Positions 24,349 to 31,863 of a DNA stretch of 64,000 nucleotides are shown here, piece by piece. Origin of the DNA: JADLGL01 sp050184415 (GTDB lineage: Bacteria > Pseudomonadota > Alphaproteobacteria > Rhizobiales > Kaistiaceae); assembly GCA_050184415.1 (NCBI GenBank), contig JBFXAJ010000002.1:152495-216494 (forward strand). Direction: 5' to 3'. The notes under the pieces are model-generated. The model was given only the letters and a program-made list of their open reading frames with translations. It did no database searches and was not told the origin of the DNA. Position 1 is the stretch's first letter. Each line of letters starts with the position of its first letter. The position numbers were made by a program, and so were the translations under genes.

Positions 24349-24741
24349 ATGGCGGCCCACACCGAGTATATTCCGGGCGTCTGCAACATCGGCACCGAAG
24401 AGATCCGCCGGCGCCGCAACAGCGGCGTCCTGGCGCTCGGCTTCACGGCCGTTCTCTTCATCGGTCTCTTCGCCATGGACGCCAGTCCGTGGTGGTTCGC
24501 GATCCTCTTCCTTCCGTCGGCCGCCGCGGCGATCAGCCTCCTCCAGGCTTCGTTCCGGTTCTGCGTGTATTTCGGCCTCTTCGCGCTCTTCAATTTCGGG
24601 CGTGGCGGAGAGACGACGCGGGTCGCTTCCGAAAGGGCGAAGTCCATCGACCGTGCCGCGGCAATCCGGATGATCACTTACGGGATGGCGGTTGCGGCCA
24701 CCTTCACGTCGCTCGCCGTCCTTCTCGCAGCCAACCGCTGA
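24349..24741 (+). CDS. Small membrane protein between ybaB and recR
   Basis: This 130-residue protein has a soluble N-terminus with YIPGVCNIGTEEIRRRR and then about four hydrophobic stretches (about 27-43, 47-62, 68-82 and 108-127). No family function is known to me. It starts 9 bp after ybaB, and its stop overlaps the recR start by one base (TGATG), so it is embedded in that operon. Co-expression with recR does not itself imply a DNA-repair role. Confidence 0.75.
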   Translation: MAAHTEYIPGVCNIGTEEIRRRRNSGVLALGFTAVLFIGLFAMDASPWWFAILFLPSAAAAISLLQASFRFCVYFGLFALFNFGRGGETTRVASERAKSIDRAAAIRMITYGMAVAATFTSLAVLLAANR

Positions 24742-25346
24742 TGGCGCGCGCGGTTGCCGGCCCCGAGATCGAGCGGCTGATCCAGCTCCTAGCGAAGCTG
24801 CCCGGACTCGGACCGCGCTCGGCCCGACGCGCCGCGCTCCACCTCATCCAGAAGAAGGACCAGCTCCTGGTACCGCTGGCGCAGGCGCTCGACATCGCGG
24901 TCGAGCGCGTGGTCGTGTGCTCGACTTGCGGCAACATCGACACCAGCGACCCCTGCACCGTCTGCAGCGATCCCCGGCGCGACGATGCGGTACTGGTCGT
25001 GGTCGAGGACGTCGCCGATCTTTGGGCGCTCGAGCGTGCCGGAGCGATCAACGCCCGGTACCACGTCCTTGGCGGGACGCTGTCCGCCCTCGACGGCGTC
25101 GGGCCTGACGACCTGACCATCGACCGGCTGGTCGAGCGCGTCGCGGGCGGCGGGGTCAAGGAGGTGATCCTTGCCGTCAACGCCACGGTCGACGGGCAGA
25201 CCACCGCGCATTTCATCACCGACCGCCTCGCCGGCCTCGGCGCCAACGTCTCGCGGCTCGCGCATGGCGTTCCGGTCGGCGGCGAACTCGACTATCTGGA
25301 CGAAGGGACGCTTTCTGCAGCCATCCGGAGCAGAACGCCCTTCTGA
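24741..25346 (+). CDS. recR: Recombination mediator RecR
   Basis: This 201-residue RecR forms a ring with RecO in RecFOR-dependent gap repair. It has an N-terminal helix-hairpin-helix (LAKLPGLGPRSARRAALHL), a four-cysteine zinc site (CSTCGNIDTSDPCTVC at about 57-72), a Toprim domain (VVVEDVADLWALER) and a C-terminal Walker-like region. The start overlaps the preceding stop. Confidence 0.96.
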   Translation: MARAVAGPEIERLIQLLAKLPGLGPRSARRAALHLIQKKDQLLVPLAQALDIAVERVVVCSTCGNIDTSDPCTVCSDPRRDDAVLVVVEDVADLWALERAGAINARYHVLGGTLSALDGVGPDDLTIDRLVERVAGGGVKEVILAVNATVDGQTTAHFITDRLAGLGANVSRLAHGVPVGGELDYLDEGTLSAAIRSRTPF

Positions 25347-25357
25347 CGGAGCCCTCG

Positions 25358-25963
25358 ATGAACCCCGCTGTCCTCCATGACGTTCACGAATTCTGGTTCG
25401 GGGTCCTGGAGGCGCCGGAGGATCCGGCCGCAGACAAGGCGCCGATGTGGTTCCGCCAGGACGACGCGACGGACGCGCTGATCCGCGACCGGTTCGGCGT
25501 CTATCTGCCCGAGGCAGCCGCGGCGAGCTGGGACAATCTCGAAGACATGCCGCGGACCCAGCAGGTCGGGCTGATCGTCCTCCTCGACCAGTTCCCCCGC
25601 AACATTTTTCGCACCTCGGGTGAGGCCTTCGCCTATGACTACCGCGCGCTGGACCTAACCGCCCGGCTGATCGCATTGGGGATCGAGCGCTACTGGCTCG
25701 CCGAGCGGAGCTTCCTCTTCCTGCCCTTCATGCACAGCGAGGAAATCGCGCACCAGGACTATTCGGTCTTTCTCTATGCCGAGCAGGCACTGACGGCGCC
25801 GACCAACTGGAAGGAATCGTTCCGCACCGGGGTCGACTTCTCGACGAAACACCGCGACCTGATCCGGAAGTTCGGGCGCTTCCCGCACCGCAACGCCGTC
25901 CTCGGGCGGGCGTCGACGCCGGAGGAGATCGCGTTCATGGAGAAGCACGGCCGGGGATACTAG
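25358..25963 (+). CDS. DUF924 family protein
   Basis: This 201-residue protein is a DUF924 member with HEFWFGV near the start, the conserved LLDQFPRNIFR near residue 74, and FLFLPFMHSE near 120. The fold is helical and resembles TPR-like proteins; function is not established. It follows recR by 11 bp and is probably part of the same transcript. Confidence 0.87.
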   Translation: MNPAVLHDVHEFWFGVLEAPEDPAADKAPMWFRQDDATDALIRDRFGVYLPEAAAASWDNLEDMPRTQQVGLIVLLDQFPRNIFRTSGEAFAYDYRALDLTARLIALGIERYWLAERSFLFLPFMHSEEIAHQDYSVFLYAEQALTAPTNWKESFRTGVDFSTKHRDLIRKFGRFPHRNAVLGRASTPEEIAFMEKHGRGY

Positions 25964-25972
25964 GCACAAGCG

Positions 25973-26374
25973 ATGCCGGTCAGCGACGCCGCGTTCCGAC
26001 GGATGGCGCTCGCGCTCCCCGAAGCGGCGGAAGGTGAGCACGAGGGTCTCCCGACCTTACATGTCGGCGGCAAGCGGTTCGCGACGCTCGGCTGGCGGTA
26101 GGCCGGCACCGCCACCCTTGGCGTCGCGGAAGAGCTCCGCGTAGCGCTGACCGAAGCCATCCCGGGACTGTTCGCGCCCATGCCGGGCAAATGGGGCGAT
26201 CGCGGCCACACCTATATGCCGCTCGATCTGGCCGACGCCGCGGCAGTCGAGACGGCCCTCCGCGCGGCTTGGCGACGGGCGGCGCCGAACCAGCTCGCGG
26301 CAACGCTCGACCCTGGTCGCGAGGACCGCGACAGCTATGCTAGGCGCGTCACTGCAGGGCGGCGGCGTCCGTGA
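25973..26374 (+). pseudogene. MmcQ/YjbR-like protein gene interrupted by an in-frame TAG
   Basis: From the ATG at 25973 the frame reads MPVSDAAFRRMALALPEAAE, then EHEGLPTLHVGGKRFATLGWR, where TAG at 26099-26101 stops it at codon 43. The same frame continues without interruption to 26374 with family-like sequence (ALTEAIPGLFAPMPGKWGDR, AAWRRAAPN). The whole matches the layout of MmcQ/YjbR (cyaY-like fold) proteins of about 120-130 residues. One base change (for example from CAG or TGG) explains the defect. A sequencing error or a natural variant cannot be excluded. The 3' end overlaps the convergent binding-protein gene. Confidence 0.75.
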
Positions 26375-27338
26375 TGACGTGGCTCCAACCGCCGTCTGGC
26401 CGGGCGGTGATGACGGGCATCCAGTCGCCGCCGAGCAGGAGGTCCACGGTGCGTTCGAAGGCGGCCGGATCGAGCCGGCCATTGCCGCCAGCTACGAGAG
26501 CATTGACGGCGTGCATCCTTCCGAAGGCCAGGGGCTCGGTCGGACCAGCGGCCTCGACATGGCCGGTGACGATCGCGAGGGCCTCGGCAGGGTTGTCCCG
26601 CGCATGGTCCCAGCCGCGCATCGTCGCGCGGACGAAGCGTGCCATCCGGTCGACGAAGGCAGGATCGGACAGGTTCGCCTCAAGGACGAAAAGCCCGTCC
26701 TCGAGGAGCGCGATCCCCTGCTCGTCGAGGCGGAAGACGACGAGCTGGTCGCGCGGGATCCCGGCTTCGATCAGCTGAAAATATTCGTTGTAGGTCATTG
26801 AGGAGACGCAGTCGGCCGCGCCGTCGCGCAGCCCGGCCACTGCCTCGCCCTGCGGCACCAGCGTGACGCCGTCGGGGCCGCCCTCGGTCGGGATGCCGAG
26901 ATGGGCCATCCACACCAGCATCGGAAAGGCGTTGCCACCGGGCCAGATGCCCACTCTCTTGCCGCGGAGATCGCTCGGCTCGGTGACCCCGGCGCTGTCG
27001 AGGCAGGCGATTCCGAAGCCCGATCGCGTGAACATCTGGGCGACATTGGTGAGCGGGAGGCCTTCGGCGCGTGCCAGAAGGGCCGTCGGCAGCCATTCCA
27101 GGATGACGTCTGCGTCGCCGGCCTCCAGCACGGCCAGCGGGTCGATTTCCGGGCCGCCGCGGAGGATCGTCACGTCGAGTCCTTCGTCGGCGTAGTAGCC
27201 GAGGTCGGCGGCGGCGTAGTAGCCGGCAAACTGCGCCTGCGGATACCACTTCAACTGCAGCGTCACCGCGTCCTGCGCGAGTGCCGGCGGTGCCGCAAGC
27301 GCGGCGACAAAGAGCGCAAGGCGCAGTGCCAGGTTCAT
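26349..27338 (-). CDS. NMT1/THI5-like ABC transporter substrate-binding protein
   Basis: This 329-residue protein has a signal peptide (ending APPALAQ) followed by the NMT1/THI5-like fold: LQLKWYPQAQFAGYYAAADLGYYADEGLD at about 27-55, then GKRVGIWPGGN, and a C-terminal helical part. Such proteins bind pyrimidine precursors, riboflavin, taurine-like or aromatic ligands. No permease or ATPase gene is adjacent, so the ligand and partner are unknown. The catalytic CCCFC motif of eukaryotic THI5 is not present. Confidence 0.85.
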   Translation of the reverse strand: MNLALRLALFVAALAAPPALAQDAVTLQLKWYPQAQFAGYYAAADLGYYADEGLDVTILRGGPEIDPLAVLEAGDADVILEWLPTALLARAEGLPLTNVAQMFTRSGFGIACLDSAGVTEPSDLRGKRVGIWPGGNAFPMLVWMAHLGIPTEGGPDGVTLVPQGEAVAGLRDGAADCVSSMTYNEYFQLIEAGIPRDQLVVFRLDEQGIALLEDGLFVLEANLSDPAFVDRMARFVRATMRGWDHARDNPAEALAIVTGHVEAAGPTEPLAFGRMHAVNALVAGGNGRLDPAAFERTVDLLLGGDWMPVITARPDGGWSHVITDAAALQ

Positions 27339-27566
27339 TTTTCAGCCCCGAACAGCTTAAATCCCCGACGGCGAGCATAGCGCACTACGCACGTTTGCGC
27401 AGGGGACCGTTCGCGGCCGGGAGGTGTCGTGCGCGCGGGCACCTGCGACTGCGGCTGAGTTTTCGAAGGCAGCGCGGAACCAGGCATCGGCACCGGCCCT
27501 TGTGGTGATGGATCGCCAGCAAGCGGCCGGGTCGTCTCCACCGCCTGGCCGTGACACGAGGTTCCA

Positions 27567-28004
27567 ATGCCGAAACCGCCAGCCCGAATCGCCGCCCTCG
27601 CGCCACTCCTCGGCACATGGAACACGACCGGTGTCGTATTCGCCGCCGACGGCAGCGAGGGCGCCCGTATCCTCGCCACGGATTTCTATGAGTTCTTCCC
27701 GGGTGGCCATTTCATGCTCCACCACGTCGACGCCCGGCTCGGCGACGCCGTGACGCGTTCGATCGAGATCTTGCGCTGGGACAAAGAGCGCAAAGTCGTC
27801 GCCGCGCGGTCGCTTAACGACCGGGGCGGCGTTGAAGACTCCATCATTCAGCTTCGCGGCCGCCGTCTCCGGATCACGGGCGAAAGGATGCGGTTCGAGG
27901 GCTCTTTCAGCCCCGATTTCCGAACGATTTCCGGCCGGTGGCAACAACAGGGCGAGGAGGAAGAATGGAAGCCGGCCATGGACGTCGTCCTGACGCGGGC
28001 ATGA
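27567..28004 (+). CDS. Hypothetical protein, DUF1579-like
   Basis: This 145-residue protein resembles the lipocalin-like DUF1579 group: LAPLLGTWNTTGVVF near residues 10-24, FPGGHFMLHHVDA near 44-56, and a final strand-rich region with ISGRWQQQG. No signal peptide is present. It is divergent from the NMT1-like gene; the 228-bp gap between them shows no confident promoter. Function unknown. Confidence 0.6.
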   Translation: MPKPPARIAALAPLLGTWNTTGVVFAADGSEGARILATDFYEFFPGGHFMLHHVDARLGDAVTRSIEILRWDKERKVVAARSLNDRGGVEDSIIQLRGRRLRITGERMRFEGSFSPDFRTISGRWQQQGEEEEWKPAMDVVLTRA

Positions 28005-28148
28005 TCATGACGGCTGCACGGCCCTGCTTTCCCCGCGATGCGTGGCCCGCCAGAGCGCGGCGCACCCAGCGCTGCCAGCCGGCCACACCGGCTTGACGCG
28101 CCTCGCCGCTAAGCCCCAATTCGGCAGGTATCAGGAGAAACGCGCCTA

Positions 28149-29669
28149 ATGTTCCCAAAGCCGGTCGCGGGCCTTCGGCCCAACAGCTTCGCCTTCGAGA
28201 CCCAGCCGCTCGTGAAGGCGACCGGCTTCCGCGAATACGACGCCCGCTGGTGGTTCGGCCACGAGAGCAGCCCGGTTCTCCCCGAGCTCAATCTGATGGG
28301 CGTCCAGGCGCTCGGCCTCGGCCTCGGGACGTTGATCCAGGAGCGCGGCGTCCGGCCGGACATCGTCGTCGGCCATGATTTCCGCTCCTATTCGCTCTCG
28401 ATCAAGCTGGCGCTGGTGAACGGGCTCGTTGCCGCGGGCTGCCGCGTGAAGGACGTCGGCCTCGCGCTGTCGCCGATGGCGTATTTCGCGCAGTTCGACC
28501 TCGACTGCCCGGCGGTCGCGATGGTCACCGCGTCGCACAATGAGAATGGCTGGACCGGGGTGAAGATGGGCGCGGACCGGCCGCTGACCTTCGGTCCCGA
28601 CGAGATCACCCGCCTCAAGGAGATCGTGCTCGGCGCGCTGTGGCAGCCGCGGTCCGGCGGCTCCTACACCTTCGTCGAAGGCTTCGCCGAACGCTACATC
28701 GCCGACCTCGCCTCGCGTCCCAAGCTGACGCGGAAGCTGAACGTGGTCGCGGCCTGCGGCAACGGCACCGCGGGCGCCTTTGCGCCGGAGGTGTTGCGTC
28801 GCGTCGGCTGCGAGGTCGTGGAGCTCGACACCGAACTCGACCACACTTTTCCGCGCTACAACCCGAATCCCGAAGACCTCAAGATGCTGCACGTCCTTGC
28901 CGACACCGTGCGCGAGGTCGGCGCCGATGTCGGCTTCGGCTTCGACGGCGACGGCGACCGCTGCGGCATCGTCGACAATACCGGCCGCGAGATCTTTGCC
29001 GACAAGGTCGGGGCGATCATCGCCCGCGACCTCGCCGCCAAGCATCCGAACGCGAAATTCGTCGTCGACGTGAAGTCGACCGGCCTCTTCCGCACCGACC
29101 CCGAGCTGACGTCGAAGGGCGTCGTCACCGACTACTGGAAGACCGGCCATTCCTACATGAAGCGCCGCGTCACCGAGATCGGCGCGCTGGCGGGCTTCGA
29201 GAAGTCCGGCCACTTCTTCTTCAACCGCCCGATCGGCCGCGGCTATGACGACGGGCTCCTGACCGCGCTCACGATCTGCGAGGTGCTGGAGCGCAATCCG
29301 GACAAGTCGATGGCGGAGATTTACGAGGAGCTGCCGCACACCTTCGGCTCGCCGACCATGTCCGCCCATTCGGACGACGAGAAGAAATACGGCGTCGTCG
29401 ACACCGTCGTGAAGCGCTTCGAGGACATGTACGCGAAGGGCGAGACGGTCGGCGGCCACCCGATCGTCGACCTCGTCACCGTGAACGGCATCCGCGTCGT
29501 CACCGATGACGGCACGTGGGGCCTCGTCCGCGCCTCCTCCAACAAGCCGGAGCTCGTGGTCGTGGTGGAAAGCCCGGTCTCCGACAAGCGTTTGCGGGAA
29601 ATGTTCGCGGCCGTCGATGGCGTGCTCCGCGAGAATCCGGGCATCGGCCCCTACAACCAGACGATCTGA
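28149..29669 (+). CDS. Phosphomannomutase/phosphoglucomutase
   Basis: This 506-residue alpha-D-phosphohexomutase interconverts sugar 1- and 6-phosphates for surface polysaccharide precursors. It has FREYDARWWF near the start, the phosphoserine loop TASHNENGWTG (about 127), metal loop DGDGDRCG (about 265), sugar loop FEKSGH (about 350) and phosphate loop RASSNKPEL (about 461). The opening NSFAFETQPLVKATGFREYD is usual for the longer rhizobial form. AGGAG lies upstream of the ATG. A periplasmic binding-protein gene follows after 3 bp. Confidence 0.93.
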   Translation: MFPKPVAGLRPNSFAFETQPLVKATGFREYDARWWFGHESSPVLPELNLMGVQALGLGLGTLIQERGVRPDIVVGHDFRSYSLSIKLALVNGLVAAGCRVKDVGLALSPMAYFAQFDLDCPAVAMVTASHNENGWTGVKMGADRPLTFGPDEITRLKEIVLGALWQPRSGGSYTFVEGFAERYIADLASRPKLTRKLNVVAACGNGTAGAFAPEVLRRVGCEVVELDTELDHTFPRYNPNPEDLKMLHVLADTVREVGADVGFGFDGDGDRCGIVDNTGREIFADKVGAIIARDLAAKHPNAKFVVDVKSTGLFRTDPELTSKGVVTDYWKTGHSYMKRRVTEIGALAGFEKSGHFFFNRPIGRGYDDGLLTALTICEVLERNPDKSMAEIYEELPHTFGSPTMSAHSDDEKKYGVVDTVVKRFEDMYAKGETVGGHPIVDLVTVNGIRVVTDDGTWGLVRASSNKPELVVVVESPVSDKRLREMFAAVDGVLRENPGIGPYNQTI

Positions 29670-29672
29670 GCG

Positions 29673-30575
29673 ATGAAGTCGCCCGCGATCCCTTCCCTTG
29701 TCGCCGCCCTCGCGGTCGCCATCCTCGCGGCGGTTCCGGCGGGGGCTCAAGTGGTGCCCGAAACCGACGTGCTCCGCGTCGGCGTGCTCGCCGGCGACAA
29801 CCAGGCCTATGTCAGCGCCCGCGCCGAGCCGTTCCGGCGTTACCTCGCCGATACCCTCGACATGGACGTCGAGCTCTTTGCCGCCGTCGACTACGAGGCG
29901 CTGGTCAACGCGCAGGTCGCCGGCACCGTCGACGCCGCGTTCCTGTCGGCCACCGTGTTCGCGGGCGCGAGCACCGCCTGCGGCGGCTGCATCGAGCCCC
30001 TCGTCGTCCCGATCGGCCCCGGCGGCCAACCCGGATATTTTGCCGTGCTCGTCGCGCCCTCGGGCGGGGTCGTCGGCACGCTCCGGCAGCTGCCCGGTCG
30101 CCGGCTGGCCGTGTCGGGTGCGGATTCGATCGCCGGCCGTCTGCTGCCGCTCAGCCTGTTCGCGGCCGAGGAGGTCGCCCTCGACGCCGTGACGCTGGTC
30201 GAGCGCGTCGGACCGGCCGAGGCGCTTGCGGCGATGCTCGCCGGCGAGGCGGACGCGGCACTCGCCTGGTCCACCCTGACCGGCAACGCCGCCACCGGCT
30301 ACGATGGCGGCGCGCTGACCCAGCTCGTTGCCGCGGGCCGCCTCGACATGAACCAGGTGGCGCTGATCTGGACCTCGCCGCTCATTCCCTACGGCCCGCT
30401 CGCGGTTCGCGCGGATCTTCCGGACGATCTCAAGAACGGGCTTCAGGATGCGATGGTCGGCCTCACAGCCGATCCCGACGCGCTGGCGGCGATCGACCGG
30501 GAGTTCGGCAACGGCTACCAGCCCGCGACACCCGAGATGTTCGAGGTCCTCGTCACGATCGCCGCCGGTGGATAG
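29673..30575 (+). CDS. PhnD-like phosphate/phosphonate-type periplasmic binding protein
   Basis: This 300-residue protein has a cleavable signal (VPAGAQ) and a PhnD-like fold: LRVGVLAGDNQAYVSARAEPFRRYLAD, then DYEALVNAQVAGTVDAAFLSA and the hinge-like SPLIPYGPLAVRADLP. A notable CGGC near residue 103 could form a disulfide. It starts 3 bp after the mutase stop, so it is probably co-transcribed, but no transporter genes accompany it. The ligand is not known. Confidence 0.8.
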   Translation: MKSPAIPSLVAALAVAILAAVPAGAQVVPETDVLRVGVLAGDNQAYVSARAEPFRRYLADTLDMDVELFAAVDYEALVNAQVAGTVDAAFLSATVFAGASTACGGCIEPLVVPIGPGGQPGYFAVLVAPSGGVVGTLRQLPGRRLAVSGADSIAGRLLPLSLFAAEEVALDAVTLVERVGPAEALAAMLAGEADAALAWSTLTGNAATGYDGGALTQLVAAGRLDMNQVALIWTSPLIPYGPLAVRADLPDDLKNGLQDAMVGLTADPDALAAIDREFGNGYQPATPEMFEVLVTIAAGG

Positions 30576-30847
30576 AGCGCGTCCCGAAGGGGAAAGCGCG
30601 GGCATCGTAAATGAGCCCTGAACGGAATTCTTCGGCCGTTAGGTAAAGGCCATCCTACCGCGCCCCGCCGATCACGCTTTTCCGCGGCCACACGTAAAGC
30701 AGACGTAACTGCCTGTCGTCACAGGGTAAACGAAGTCCAACTCCCGGCGCTAAACTTGTCGGCGGCGCTTAACCACTGTGCAGGCGATCCCACGCAAATC
30801 TGCCTTCCGTCGGGCGACAGAGCCCGCAGGAAGAGCAGGACAGTCGG
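30576..30847. other. 272-bp intergenic region before the pilin gene
   Basis: This gap is less GC-rich than its neighbours and contains two GTAA-type repeats (CGTAAAGCAGACGTAA near 30693-30708). It should carry the promoter of the flp-cpaA pair, but I could not place it reliably. Confidence 0.4.
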
Positions 30848-31036
30848 ATGCGGACCTCCACGCGGCGCCATCGGCGCCAGGGCCTCGCAGTCACCATCGA
30901 ATACGGGCTGATTGCCGCCATGCTGTGCGCGGCGATCGTGGCCGCCGCGTTCGCGCTCCGCTCCGCGGTCTCCATCGCCGATCCCGACGGCACGCCGGTG
31001 CCGGTGGCCACCGCCTCGGCCATGGGCGAGCGATGA
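30848..31036 (+). CDS. Flp-type pilin-like protein
   Basis: This 62-residue protein has a basic leader, then TIEYGLIAAMLCAAIVAAAF, the Flp (type IVb) pilin signature of a Glu-Tyr pair opening a hydrophobic helix. In classical Flp the glutamate is at +5 after the processed glycine; here, counting from the only nearby glycine (RQG), it is at +6, so processing may occur one residue later, after Leu or Ala. The C-terminus is a short polar tail. It overlaps the cpaA start by 4 bp, placing pilin and processing enzyme in one unit. No tad secretion genes are nearby. Confidence 0.8.
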   Translation: MRTSTRRHRRQGLAVTIEYGLIAAMLCAAIVAAAFALRSAVSIADPDGTPVPVATASAMGER

Positions 31037-31536
31037 GCGCGTTCCTCGAGATCACCTTCCTCGCCTTTCCCCTGCTGATGGCATTTGCGGCCGTCTCGGA
31101 CCTCCTCACCTTCCGGATCCCCAACCTCGTCCCGCTCCTCGGCGTCGCGGGGTTTACGGTCGCGGCCCAGATTGCCGGCTTCGATGTCGGCACGATCGGC
31201 CTCCATGTTGGCGTCGGGCTGGCGGCCCTTGCGGCCGGTCTCGTGCTGTTCGCGCGGGGCTGGGTAGGCGGCGGCGACGCCAAGATCGCCGCGGTCGCCG
31301 TCCTCTGGGTCGGGCCGGCGGCGGCGCCGCAGTTCATCGCCTGGACGCTCGTGGCGGGCGGCCTCCTGACCGTCGCCACCATCGCGGTGCGGCGCCAGCC
31401 GCTTCCTGCCTTCGCGATCCGGACGTGGACGCTCCGCCTTCACGATCCCCGAAGCGGCATCCCCTACGGGATCGCGATCGGCGCCGCCGCGCTGGCGGTG
31501 TATCCGCAGACCTGGACCGCGCTGCTGCTCGCCTGA
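31033..31536 (+). CDS. cpaA: CpaA/TadV-type prepilin peptidase
   Basis: This 167-residue membrane aspartic peptidase (A24 family) would cleave the leader of the Flp pilin encoded immediately upstream. The two catalytic aspartates are visible in SDLLTFRIPN near residue 22 and GGGDAKI near 77. It has about four to five membrane helices and lacks the methyltransferase domain, as usual for CpaA. Its ATG overlaps the pilin stop (ATGA). Confidence 0.9.
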   Translation: MSAFLEITFLAFPLLMAFAAVSDLLTFRIPNLVPLLGVAGFTVAAQIAGFDVGTIGLHVGVGLAALAAGLVLFARGWVGGGDAKIAAVAVLWVGPAAAPQFIAWTLVAGGLLTVATIAVRRQPLPAFAIRTWTLRLHDPRSGIPYGIAIGAAALAVYPQTWTALLLA

Positions 31537-31614
31537 GACGGCAACAGGGTCGCTGGCGATAGGCGCCGATTGCCCCTAGTGTCCGCCCGGCTTCACCTGC
31601 GTCTTGCGTACGAA

Positions 31615-31863
31615 ATGTCCCAGCCCGGCGTCTCGCGGAAACTCGCCGCCATCCTCGCGATGGACGTCGTCGGCTATTCGCGGCTGATGGGCGCGGACGA
31701 GGAAAGGCACGCTTCTGAAGCTCCTTTCCAGTGGCGCAGGACGTTCCTCAGCCAGGACGAGTTCGACCGGATGACGGCAGGTCTTGCCATGGCCGGCATC
31801 CATCCCGGCGACGTCGCGGCGCGCACCGGCGGTGCGGCGCCAAAACCAGCGGATCTCCAATGA
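31615..31863 (+). pseudogene. Truncated class III cyclase N-terminus fused to unrelated tail
   Basis: The first 30 residues of this 82-residue frame (RKLAAILAMDVVGYSRLMGADEE) are the typical opening of class III adenylate/guanylate cyclase proteins, including the first metal-binding aspartate in AMDVVGYS. After GADEE the similarity stops and a different sequence (FLSQDEFDRMTAGLAMAG) runs to the stop. No cyclase catalytic residues beyond the first remain, so it cannot be an active cyclase. It is most likely the product of a deletion that joined a cyclase 5' end to the end of another gene. The stop overlaps the aminopeptidase start (ATGA), so it may still act as a translated leader. Confidence 0.65.
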
